Shown here piece after piece: positions 45,792-53,840 of a stretch of DNA of 64,000 bases. The notes beneath the pieces are model-generated. The model did no database searches. It was given only the letters and a program-made list of their open reading frames with translations, and was not told where the DNA came from. This stretch comes from Lentisphaerota bacterium. Its GTDB lineage: Bacteria > Verrucomicrobiota > Lentisphaeria > Victivallales > Victivallaceae. Both the position numbers and the translations under genes were made by a program. The stretch spans positions 1 to 64,000 of the forward strand of contig SUWB01000005.1 of NCBI GenBank assembly GCA_015061745.1, read 5' to 3'. Numbering within the stretch: the stretch's first letter is position 1; each line of letters starts with the position of its first letter.

Positions 45792-46575
45792 TGGTAGTCC
45801 TGTAAGGATTCGACACCGAAGGTGAGCCGGAGCGAAGCGGAGGCAACCTCCCGCCAAAGAATCATTACAGCATTTCCAATGCTGTGAGAAGTAATTTATT
45901 TGAGTATTCCGGAGGAAAATTTATTTTACGCAGGAAAACTCAATAAATTACGGAATGATTCGTTTCACGGGATAGAGGCAAAAAAAATGGTAGTCCTGTA
46001 AGGATTCGACACCGAAGGTGAGCCGGAGCGAAGCGGAGGCAACCTCCCGCCAAAGAATCATTACAGCATTTCCAATGCTGTGAGAAGTAATTTATTTGAG
46101 TATTCCGGAGGAAAATTTATTTTACGCAGGAAAACTCAATAAATTACGGAATGATTCGTTTCACGGGATAGAGGCAAAAAAAATGGTAGTCCTGTAAGGA
46201 TTCGACACCGAAGGTGAGCCGGAGCAAAGCGGAGGCAACCTCCCGCCAAAGAATCATTACAGCATTTCTAATGCTGTGGAAAGTAATTTTGCAAAGATTT
46301 GTGCAGGAAAATTTATTTTACGGAACAAATCATTGAAAAATTACGGAATGATTCGTTTCACGGGATAGAGGCAAAAAAATGGTAGTCCTGTAAGGATTCG
46401 ACACCGAAGGTGAGCCGGAGCGAAGCGGAGGCAACCTCCCCCTAAAGAATCATTACAGCATTTCTAATGCTGTGGAAAGTAATTTTGCAAAGATTTGTGC
46501 AGGAAAATTTATTTTACGGAACAAATCATTGAAAAATTACGGAATGATTCGTTTCACGGGATAGAGGCAAAAAAA
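45792..46575 (-). repeat. tRNA-Gln-linked tandem array, four 196-bp units
   Basis: Units start at 45792, 45988, 46184 and 46380, exactly 196 bp each, ending at the tRNA gene. Each begins (plus strand) with the same 22 bases as the tRNA 3' end including CCA, followed by short hairpins (CACC/GGTG, GGAGG/CCTCC) and a three-stem core. Stems in unit 1: GAATCATT 45859-45866 with AATGATTC 45954-45961; ACAGCATT 45867-45874 with AATGCTGT 45878-45885; 45891-45905 with 45938-45951. Units 1-2 appear identical; 3-4 form a second type. No ORF. Each unit's left flank ends in GAGGCAAAAAAA, except the first, which meets unrelated sequence. Confidence 0.93.
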
Positions 46576-46649
46576 TGGTAGTCCTGTAAGGATTCGAACC
46601 TCAACAAAGTGAACCAGAATCACTTGTGCTACCGTTACACCACAGGACT
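46576..46649 (-). tRNA. tRNA-Gln (anticodon CTG)
   Basis: 74-base cloverleaf on the minus strand with encoded CCA: acceptor AGTCCTG/CAGGACT, D-stem GTG/CAC, anticodon stem AGTGA/TCACT with loop TTCTGGT (anticodon CTG), T-stem TGAGG/CCTTA with loop TTCGAAT, discriminator A. Reads glutamine CAG codons. Its last 22 bases recur in each downstream repeat unit. Confidence 0.93.
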
Positions 46650-46706
46650 ACTTAGACAACCTTCAGGCTTTCGTACTTGAAGCACTCTTGCCTTTCGTTG
46701 TTTCAT

Positions 46707-46735
46707 AATATACATCTAATTTTTTAATTTTTCAA
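46707..46735 (-). promoter_or_regulatory. Promoter of tRNA-Gln
   Basis: Minus-strand -35 TTGAAA (46730-46735), 17-bp A/T-rich spacer, -10 TATATT (46707-46712), about 57 bases before the tRNA. Confidence 0.65.
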
Positions 46736-46797
46736 GCAAACTTTTGAAAAAAAATCAAAAAAAACTTATTTTCAGTTTTTTCCGGCCAATCTCCGTC

Positions 46798-47373
46798 TCA
46801 TTTAGAGTCATTAAGAGCTTTTGTCAACGCCATTTCGAGCAGATCCATTGTCCACCTCACATCAGAATTTGCCCGATGAGCCTGCATTCCCTCTTTGCTT
46901 TCCAGCCGGAAATAGACTCTGAGACTTTGCAGTCTGTAGCTTGGGAGTCCGGGATGCACTTTTCGCATCAGTCTGACAGTATCAATGGTCTTGCCGTCCC
47001 ACAGGGGCAAACCGCAGCGTGCGAGGCTTTCCTGAAGGAATCCCAAGTCGAAGCGGGCATTGTGAGCAGCAAGTGTACTTCCTTTGGCAAATTCAAGGAA
47101 CATCTTTCCCACGGTGCTGAAGTGTGGAGCGTCGATCACCATTTCATCTGTAATGTGATGGACAGCGATCACATCTTTTGGAATGGAGCGGCCCGGATTG
47201 ACAAGGGTGTGAAATTCCTGTTCAGTACCGTCCTGATTGACCCGCAAAGCGGCAAGTTCAACGATGCGGTCCCCGACCGGACTCATTCCGGTGGTTTCCA
47301 CATCAAAGACAGTAAAAGGGCCTAATTCGTACCAGTTCAATCGGCGTATCCTTCCGGGAATTTCAGCCGCCAT
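46798..47373 (-). CDS. DnaQ-like 3'-5' exonuclease (DNA polymerase III epsilon family)
   Basis: Up to 191 residues. DEDDh motifs: FDVETTG (Exo I), AAHNARFDLGFL (Exo II), HRANSDV (Exo III). Single-domain enzyme, probably proofreading or nucleic-acid trimming; not clearly the replicative epsilon. Start uncertain: the ATG at 47373 overlaps galE by 37 bases, while TTG at 47340 overlaps the galE stop (TTGA) and is preceded by GGAAGG, which I slightly favour. Last gene of the dnaA-galE run. Confidence 0.85.
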   Translation of the reverse strand: MAAEIPGRIRRLNWYELGPFTVFDVETTGMSPVGDRIVELAALRVNQDGTEQEFHTLVNPGRSIPKDVIAVHHITDEMVIDAPHFSTVGKMFLEFAKGSTLAAHNARFDLGFLQESLARCGLPLWDGKTIDTVRLMRKVHPGLPSYRLQSLRVYFRLESKEGMQAHRANSDVRWTMDLLEMALTKALNDSK

Positions 47374-48311
47374 TTCCAGGCGGACTCAACAATGGTCTGA
47401 GCATCTTCAAATTTGGGAGCCCAGTTCAATTCCTTTCTTGCCCGGTCGCTGCAGGCAATCAGGCGAGCCGGATCCCCCGCCCGCCGGGGAGCGATTTCAA
47501 AAGGAATCTTTTTCCCGGTGACAGCTTCAGCGGCTTTGATGATTTCAAAGACAGAAAGTCCGTTTCCGGTTCCGAGATTATAGTGACCGCTTTCTTTTGC
47601 GTGCAGGGCCAGTTCGTGAGCCTGAGCCAGATCCCATACGTGGATATAATCCCTTATGCAGCTGCCGTCAGGAGTATCGTAGTCATCGCCAAAAAGCTTC
47701 AGACACTCTCTTTTTCCGGCGGCAGTCTGCAATATAATGGGGATCAGGTGGCTTTCAGGGCGGTGGTCTTCACCGTGGGCTTCAGAAGCCCCCGCAGCGT
47801 TGAAATAACGCAGTGCGGCATAGTTGATCCCGTAAATTTCGTGATACCACTTGAGCACCTTTTCAAAACAGAGCTTGGATTCGCCGTAAGGATTGATGGG
47901 GATCTGCCTGTCATATTCAGAAATAGGTATTCTTTCAGGCTGCCCAAAGGTGGCGGCGGTACTGGAAAAGACGAAGTTTTTGACCTCTCCCTGAACAGCG
48001 GCATCAGCAAGATTGATGGCAGAAGCCAAATTATTGCGGAAATACTTTGAGGGATCAGTCATAGATTCCCCCACCAGGGAAAAGGCTGCGAAATGCATTA
48101 CAGCATCAAACTTGCCTTTCCGGCAGACATCAATGATCTTTTCCCGGTCGGCAAGGTCGCCGTAAATGAATTCAGCCCGGGGATCCACCGCAGAACGGTG
48201 ACCGGTAAACAGGGCGTCGAACACTGTCACTTCATAGCCGTGTTCAAGTAAGTATTCCGTACAGACACTTCCAATGTAGCCGGCACCGCCGGTAACAAGA
48301 ACCTTAGCCAT
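47337..48311 (-). CDS. galE: UDP-glucose 4-epimerase
   Basis: 324-residue extended short-chain dehydrogenase. NAD-binding GGAGYIGS at residues 8-15, catalytic Ser-Ser-Thr (VFSSTAATFG) and Tyr-x-x-x-Lys (NPYGESK), and the sugar-site RYFNAAGA followed by HGEDHRPESHLIP. Interconverts UDP-glucose and UDP-galactose for surface glycans or galactose use. Begins 11 bases after the dnaA stop and is probably co-transcribed with it. Confidence 0.93.
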   Translation of the reverse strand: MAKVLVTGGAGYIGSVCTEYLLEHGYEVTVFDALFTGHRSAVDPRAEFIYGDLADREKIIDVCRKGKFDAVMHFAAFSLVGESMTDPSKYFRNNLASAINLADAAVQGEVKNFVFSSTAATFGQPERIPISEYDRQIPINPYGESKLCFEKVLKWYHEIYGINYAALRYFNAAGASEAHGEDHRPESHLIPIILQTAAGKRECLKLFGDDYDTPDGSCIRDYIHVWDLAQAHELALHAKESGHYNLGTGNGLSVFEIIKAAEAVTGKKIPFEIAPRRAGDPARLIACSDRARKELNWAPKFEDAQTIVESAWKWRLKFPEGYAD

Positions 48312-48322
48312 CTTTTCACCTG

Positions 48323-49906
48323 TTATTTTTGCAGTTTTCGTTTTATCTGAGTGACAGCTCTGCGCATAGTTTCGTCTTTGTCACAAAGCAGTTTTACCTG
48401 TTTTTCAGCGTGCAATATGGTTGCGTGATTACGTCCGAAAGCCGCCCCCACAGCGGTAGAGGAATCTGTTGTCAGCTCTCTGGCGAGCACCATTGCCACC
48501 ATACGGGGTTCAGCGATATTCTTTGTTCTTTTTGAACCGAGCAGATCGGCGATAGTCAGGTTGAAAAACTCTGCCACAGTCCGTTGGATATCTTCGATAC
48601 TGATGGAGCGCGAGGTAATTTCTTCAGCGATCTGAGCGTGAAGCTGTTCTTCGGCATCGGCCACAGAGAGATCCGCTTTTCCGCTCAAAGAAGCGTGGAA
48701 AGAAAGGGTCATAAAAGCACTCTTGAGCCGGCGGACACTGGAACGGATATTGGTTGCCAGAAATTCCAGGACATCATCCGGCAGCCAGGTATTAGTGAGG
48801 ATATTTTTCCGCCACATTCGCAAGATCACCATCCTTGCCTCATATTCGGGCATTCCGATCTGACAGACGACCCCTGATTCAAAACGGGTAGTCAGACGTT
48901 TGTCGATATCAGCAATTTCACAAGGCTGGCGGTCACAGGTCATAACGATCTGCTTTCCCTGACCGATAAGCGTATTGAAAACGCTGAAAAAATCCTCCTG
49001 CATCTGCACTTTTTTCGCCAGCCCGTGAACGTCGTCGATCAAAAGGACATCGGATTCAAGCAGTTGATCCCGGAATTCCACAGTGTTGCGGTGTTCACTC
49101 ATAATGCGGTAAAAGTCGTTGACCAGATCACTGCACGGCACACATCTGACGTTGCATCCGGGACGCATCACAGAGATTTCGTGAGCGATCGCCTGAAGCA
49201 GATGGGTTTTGCCGATACCGTTTGTTCCATAGATAAAGAGGGGATTGTAAAGGTTGCCCGGCTCAGAGGAAACAGCTCTTGCTGCGGTATATGCTCCATT
49301 GTTATCATCACTGACGATGAAGTTTTCAAAGGTGGCAGAATTGGCATTCCACCGGGGGAGAGTTACAGCGACCCCCGGGACCACAGGAGCTGCGGCAGGG
49401 GAAACGTTTTCAACTTCGGGGACAGCGGCGACAGGAGATACAGGAGCGGGAGCTTCCTCTTTTACAGGAGCAGGTTCTTCACTTTCAAAGGAAAAAAGTT
49501 CCGGCTGCTCAGGTTCATCGTTCACAACTTCAGTACACTTTTTTTCGCTGGAAGCAGAGTTCAACGGCCGCAAATTGTTCAAATCAATGGCACAGTATCC
49601 TGTCTCAAAGAGATAGGAATAATCGACCCCTTCGATCTGCAAAAGAGCTTCAGCCAGAAAATCGCCGCAGCAATCCTCTGCCAACTGCCCGAAAAAATCA
49701 TCCGGCACACCGAGCACCAGCACTTTTTTTTCAACGCGTTCTTCAACGCGCAGGGGCAGCATCTTGCTGAACCACTGTACAAAGCTGTTTTCATTTCTTT
49801 GCCGCAACCGTCTGGAAGCGATTTCCCAAACCGCTTCTGCGGTCAAACCGTTGTAAATCATTTTTTCAACCAACAAACTTTCTTTAATTTCTGTACTTCT
49901 TGCCAC
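48323..49906 (-). CDS. dnaA: Chromosomal replication initiator DnaA
   Basis: Up to 527 residues. Domain I (AVWEIASRRLRQRNENSFVQWF), a long acidic Pro/Ala/Glu-rich domain II (about 125-185), AAA+ domain III with Walker A YGTNGIGKTHLL near residue 227 and Walker B VLLIDDVHGL, and domain IV with the DNA-binding signature FGRNHATILHAEK (RNHAT where many have RDHTT). GTG at 49906 and ATG at 49861 are both possible starts; neither has a good ribosome site. It binds oriC and opens the duplex. galE follows. Confidence 0.95.
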   Translation of the reverse strand: MARSTEIKESLLVEKMIYNGLTAEAVWEIASRRLRQRNENSFVQWFSKMLPLRVEERVEKKVLVLGVPDDFFGQLAEDCCGDFLAEALLQIEGVDYSYLFETGYCAIDLNNLRPLNSASSEKKCTEVVNDEPEQPELFSFESEEPAPVKEEAPAPVSPVAAVPEVENVSPAAAPVVPGVAVTLPRWNANSATFENFIVSDDNNGAYTAARAVSSEPGNLYNPLFIYGTNGIGKTHLLQAIAHEISVMRPGCNVRCVPCSDLVNDFYRIMSEHRNTVEFRDQLLESDVLLIDDVHGLAKKVQMQEDFFSVFNTLIGQGKQIVMTCDRQPCEIADIDKRLTTRFESGVVCQIGMPEYEARMVILRMWRKNILTNTWLPDDVLEFLATNIRSSVRRLKSAFMTLSFHASLSGKADLSVADAEEQLHAQIAEEITSRSISIEDIQRTVAEFFNLTIADLLGSKRTKNIAEPRMVAMVLARELTTDSSTAVGAAFGRNHATILHAEKQVKLLCDKDETMRRAVTQIKRKLQK

Positions 49907-50339
49907 ACATCCGACGACCTGAGCACAACGCTGCAGACCAGATTTGTTAACAACTGCCGTCTTTCTAATACGTTAAGGCATTTTTTTCAGTATGCTTTTT
50001 CCCGGAACTGCCGGATAAGGCAAACACCTGTCAATTCGTCATTTATGCCTTTTTAGCCTCAATTTTCGTTTTTGAGAGCCGCTTTGCACTGCCCAAAGCA
50101 CAGCTTTGTTGCGTAACTTTACAAAACTATGCTCAAATCACAAAGTTACAACAAAAAACGCAAAGTTGACAACAACTTATTAACAACTTATTAACAACCC
50201 GCGGCCCGTACTTGCGGGGCGCACTGTATAAAAGATATCCCCCAAATGCCAAAATTTCAAATGGAAAAACAAAACTTTTTTAAAGAAAAAGATGCTTTCA
50301 GCACTTGAAAAAGCGACAAAAGTGTGATACGCACGAGAC
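49907..50339. other. dnaA upstream region, candidate replication origin (oriC)
   Basis: 433-base gap between dnaA and the helicase gene, both on the minus strand. It has two TTATTAACA boxes (50177-50185 and 50188-50196) one helical turn apart, TTGTTAACA at 49944-49952, repeated CAAAGTTACAACA (50141) and CAAAGTTGACAACAA (50161), and A/T-rich tracts. The 9-mers differ from the E. coli DnaA box TTATCCACA at two positions. No ORF. Could instead be the dnaA control region alone. Confidence 0.45.
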
Positions 50340-52376
50340 TCAAATATCTTTCCCGAAAAGTTGTTCGTAAGCCTTGGCAAACATTTCAGCTGCCTGATCC
50401 GCATCCATCGGCTTGATGATTTCTTCCGGCTCTGTTCTGTCAGCAGCATCACCGAGCCTTTCCAAAAAGGGAGAAGGCCTGGAACTTTGAAAAGTTCCTC
50501 TCACCATACGCCTTTTTGCCCGGGAAATATAAAGTTCCCGCTTGGCCCTGGTGATGGCTACATAAAAGAGCCTCAACTCCTCATCAAGAGAATTTTCTTC
50601 CAAAGCCCGGTAATGGGGGAAGATATCGTGCTCCATACCTCCGAGAAAAACGATACCGTATTCAAGGCCTTTACTGGCGTGGATACTGCTCAATGTTACA
50701 GCATCGTGCTCCTCATCCCTGTCTTCGGCGTTACTTTCATCAAGGCGGAGTTTTTCCAGATAGTCAGAGATGGTACATCCGGGATTACGAACCTGAAACT
50801 CACCGGCGTCATTAAGGAATTCGTCAAGATTTTCCAGACGCTTTTCCACATCTTTTGCATCTTTGTAAATTTTTTGCAGTCCGTCAAGGTAGCCCACATC
50901 GTGGAGATAAGTGCTGATAACAGCACTGAGCTGGCAATCCGGCTGAGCCAGCTGCTCTCCTGCTTTTTTGACACATTCATAAAAAGTTCCGGCCCCTTTT
51001 GCCGCGGTATTGGAGATTTTTTTGAGAAACGCCTCATTCCCCAGCAGATCCAACATAGACTCCTGAGTTGCGGCACGCTCTTTTTTCAGAGCAGTCAGAG
51101 CGGTTTCACCGAATCCTCTGGGGGGCGTTCCGATGACCCGGAGCAAACTCTGATCCGCCCGGGGGTTGATCGCCAGCATCAGATAAGCGATGGCATCTTT
51201 GATCTCCCTGCGGGCAAAAAACTGCTGTCCCCCCACCACCCGGTAGGGAATACCTGTCCGGCGGAAATTCAATTCGTAAGCACGGGAAAGTGCATTGGAA
51301 CGGTAGAGCACAGCAAAGTCCTGATAACGCAACTCAGGATTGTCATTTTTTATCTTGAAAATGGCACTTGAAACAAAATCCGCCTCTCCTTCACTGTCTT
51401 CCAATGCGAGTACCTGGGGCTTTTTCCCCTCCCCCAAAGCACTCCAGAGCCGTTTCCTGTGGCGGCGGGAATCGCCGGAATCCAACACGGCATTGGCAGC
51501 ATCGAGAATCATAGAACAGGAACGGTAATTCTGTTCCAGTTTAATGGTCTTTGTCCCTTCAAATATCCGGGGAAAGTCAAGAATGTTGCTCACTTCCGCT
51601 CCGCGCCAGGAGTAAATACTCTGGTCATCATCGCCCACGACGCAAAGATTGGGCTTTTCACCTGCGATCATCTTGATGATAACGAACTGAGCTGTGTTGG
51701 TATCCTGATATTCATCCACCAGCAGATAGCGGTAACGCTCCTGATACTCCTTGAGGATTTCAGGAAAATCCCTGAAAAGCTGATAGACCAGAAGCAGCAT
51801 ATCGTCAAAGTCCACCATATTCTGCTGTTCAAGAAGTTCCTGATAGTGCTCATAAATGCGGGCTGTCTTGGTATCGAAGTCGCTGACACTTTCCCTCTGA
51901 GCCTGCAAAGGGTCAATAAGATGATTTTTCCAATTGCTGATACGGCTGAAAGCTCCGCCGATGGGGAAATTATTGCTTGAAAAGCCCAACGCTCCGCAGG
52001 CTTGCTTGAAAATGCCCTGCTGATCGGATTCATCGGCTATGGTGAAACTTGGCAGATAGCCCAGCTTTGTGATCTTTCTTCTCAGCAGTTTGATACAAAA
52101 ACTGTGAAATGTCCCCAAAGTAACTTTTTTTGCCTGATTCGGGTCCACCATAGATGCCAGCCGTTCCCGCATTTCAGCGGCGGCTTTATTGGTGAAGGTA
52201 AGACCGAGAATATTCTCAGGCATAATACCTTTGCTGAGCATATAAGCGATACGGCAGGTAATGACCCGGGTCTTTCCGGTTCCCGCTCCTGCGAGCACCA
52301 GCACGGGACCGTTGAGTGTCTTTACGGCTTCGGCCTGTTCCGGATTAAGTCCGGCAATGATCTTTTCACTGTCCAT
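50340..52376 (-). CDS. UvrD/PcrA/Rep-type superfamily 1 DNA helicase
   Basis: 678 residues. LNPEQAEAVKTLNGPVLVLA (Q motif region), Walker A AGTGKT at 31-36, TFTNKAAAEM (Ia), LLVDEYQDTN (II), VVGDDDQSIYSWRGAE (III), EQNYRS (IV), HASKGLEYGIVFLGGMEHDI (V) and AITRAKRELYISRA (VI). A 3'-5' helicase for repair or replication restart; motifs do not separate UvrD from PcrA or Rep. The short C-terminal tail (EEIIKPMDADQAAEMFAKAY) lacks a clear PcrA C-terminal domain. Confidence 0.94.
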   Translation of the reverse strand: MDSEKIIAGLNPEQAEAVKTLNGPVLVLAGAGTGKTRVITCRIAYMLSKGIMPENILGLTFTNKAAAEMRERLASMVDPNQAKKVTLGTFHSFCIKLLRRKITKLGYLPSFTIADESDQQGIFKQACGALGFSSNNFPIGGAFSRISNWKNHLIDPLQAQRESVSDFDTKTARIYEHYQELLEQQNMVDFDDMLLLVYQLFRDFPEILKEYQERYRYLLVDEYQDTNTAQFVIIKMIAGEKPNLCVVGDDDQSIYSWRGAEVSNILDFPRIFEGTKTIKLEQNYRSCSMILDAANAVLDSGDSRRHRKRLWSALGEGKKPQVLALEDSEGEADFVSSAIFKIKNDNPELRYQDFAVLYRSNALSRAYELNFRRTGIPYRVVGGQQFFARREIKDAIAYLMLAINPRADQSLLRVIGTPPRGFGETALTALKKERAATQESMLDLLGNEAFLKKISNTAAKGAGTFYECVKKAGEQLAQPDCQLSAVISTYLHDVGYLDGLQKIYKDAKDVEKRLENLDEFLNDAGEFQVRNPGCTISDYLEKLRLDESNAEDRDEEHDAVTLSSIHASKGLEYGIVFLGGMEHDIFPHYRALEENSLDEELRLFYVAITRAKRELYISRAKRRMVRGTFQSSRPSPFLERLGDAADRTEPEEIIKPMDADQAAEMFAKAYEQLFGKDI

Positions 52377-52426
52377 TGATAGAAAAACTCACTTGTAAAG
52401 GGATGATGATGTTATAATGATTACTC

Positions 52427-52454
52427 AATATAGCACAACTCTTGTTTTTTCCAA
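52427..52454 (-). promoter_or_regulatory. Promoter of the helicase gene
   Basis: Minus-strand -35 TTGGAA (52449-52454), 16-bp spacer, -10 TATATT (52427-52432). Confidence 0.45.
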
Positions 52455-52483
52455 ATAAGTGATGCAAAAAAAACAGAAAAAAT

Positions 52484-52512
52484 TTGCAACGTCTCTTGTT
52501 GTATGATATATT
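52484..52512 (+). promoter_or_regulatory. Promoter of the MFS transporter gene
   Basis: -35 TTGCAA (52484-52489), 17-bp spacer, -10 TATATT (52507-52512). Confidence 0.6.
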
Positions 52513-52547
52513 AGAAAGAGTCATCAAGCAACCTGAAAGAAAATCTT

Positions 52548-53840
52548 ATGAGCAATTTTGCAGAAACACTTTCCCCTCAGGAAAGAAAAAAAGGACGGAC
52601 CCTTGCCTATTTCGCCTGTTATTTCGGCTGCATCTCTGAAGTTATGCTTGACAGCAGTGCTATTATTATCGTTTATATTTCTATGCTGGGCGGTTCAAAG
52701 GATATGGTGATGCTTTCTACGGGCTTCTCAGCCATTCTCTGTTTGTTTTTTCTGATCCCCAGTGCCTTTATCGTCAGCCGGATCGGAATGAAAAAGGCAG
52801 CGGTCATCGCCTGTGCCGCAGGTTGTGCCGGTTATCTGCTGATGGCGGCGGCCCCCTTTTTCGGAGCATATCAGCAGGCAGCTGTCATCACGGGCTGTCT
52901 GATCTACTGTGCCCAGCGGAGTTTTTACGGAGCCACCTGGTATCCGATGCTGGATGTCTTTCTGCGGCCCCAGGACAGGGGAAGTTTTTTCGGCTTTATG
53001 CGTTACACCTACACCATTCTTTCGGCGGGGCTGTTTTTCTTCATCGGGAAACTGATGGGGGATAAACCTTCTGTCTTTTTGATGCAGTGCATTGTGGGGA
53101 TCACAGGTCTTCTGATCCTGGGGCGTATGGTCTGTATGCTGCAATTCCCGGAAAATCCGGAAGAAAAGAAATTCAAGCTGGATATAAAAAAGACCCTCGG
53201 GATTTCCCTGCGCAACAGGGATCTCGTCAATTATTCCATATATGTGTGTCTTTTATCACTTGCTTGCACGTCAATGGTTCCTGTGATCCTGCTTTATCTT
53301 AAAAATTATGTTGGGCTGGATGCGGGGCAACTTCAGATTTTTTCAACCGTCGGACTGGCAGGCGGCGTGACGGGCTACTTCTTTTACGGCAGACTGCAAA
53401 AGTTTTTCAAGATCAAGCGTCTGGAATTTATGGTACATTTGACCTACATTATCGTCCCCTTGTGTTTTGCCTTCATCAGCAAGGAGACACCGGGATACAT
53501 TTACATCGCAGGCTGCATCTATTTTCTGAATGCCCTTGCGGGAAGCACCTTTATGTGCAACAATTCCAGTGAACTTCTTGCTCTGGCCCGTCCGGGAAAC
53601 AAAACAATGGCAATGGCTCTGGTGCAGACCTATCAGAATGCAGGTATTTCCATCAGCCGCACAGGGACTTCCCTGATTATGGGAGCCAATCTGCTTGCTC
53701 CCTTGTGGACGTGGGGTCCAAGGGAGTTCAGCAGTTATCATACCTTCTTTATTTTTTACGGTGCCCTGGCGGCCGTATTGCTGCTGCTGCCCGCATTGCC
53801 CGCTGTGATGCCTAAACACCGGGATTACTATCAGCCATAA
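52548..53840 (+). CDS. MFS transporter
   Basis: 430 residues with about twelve hydrophobic helices. SAFIVSRIGMKKAAVIACAA is the loop 2-3 region of the major facilitator fold, and the two halves are separated near residue 215 (KKTLGISLRNRDLVNYS). Substrate unknown; it stands alone behind its own promoter. Its last 29 bases overlap the 3' end of the VWA gene on the other strand. Confidence 0.83.
   Translation: MSNFAETLSPQERKKGRTLAYFACYFGCISEVMLDSSAIIIVYISMLGGSKDMVMLSTGFSAILCLFFLIPSAFIVSRIGMKKAAVIACAAGCAGYLLMAAAPFFGAYQQAAVITGCLIYCAQRSFYGATWYPMLDVFLRPQDRGSFFGFMRYTYTILSAGLFFFIGKLMGDKPSVFLMQCIVGITGLLILGRMVCMLQFPENPEEKKFKLDIKKTLGISLRNRDLVNYSIYVCLLSLACTSMVPVILLYLKNYVGLDAGQLQIFSTVGLAGGVTGYFFYGRLQKFFKIKRLEFMVHLTYIIVPLCFAFISKETPGYIYIAGCIYFLNALAGSTFMCNNSSELLALARPGNKTMAMALVQTYQNAGISISRTGTSLIMGANLLAPLWTWGPREFSSYHTFFIFYGALAAVLLLLPALPAVMPKHRDYYQP

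Noticed and set aside
45792-46575. Plus-strand GGATTCGAC in each repeat, reminiscent of a tmRNA 5' end
   Set aside because: It is the complement of the tRNA T-loop sequence copied from tRNA-Gln; no tag-peptide frame or tRNA-Ala-like end is present.
45792-46575. CRISPR array
   Set aside because: The units are 196 bp with almost no unique spacers; no cas genes nearby.
45792-46575. Integron cassette array with attC sites
   Set aside because: No integrase, no ORFs in the units, and the repeated ends match the tRNA rather than attC core sites.
49025-50056. Plus-strand ORF of 343 codons opposite dnaA
   Set aside because: Shadow of dnaA; no motif, no start signal.
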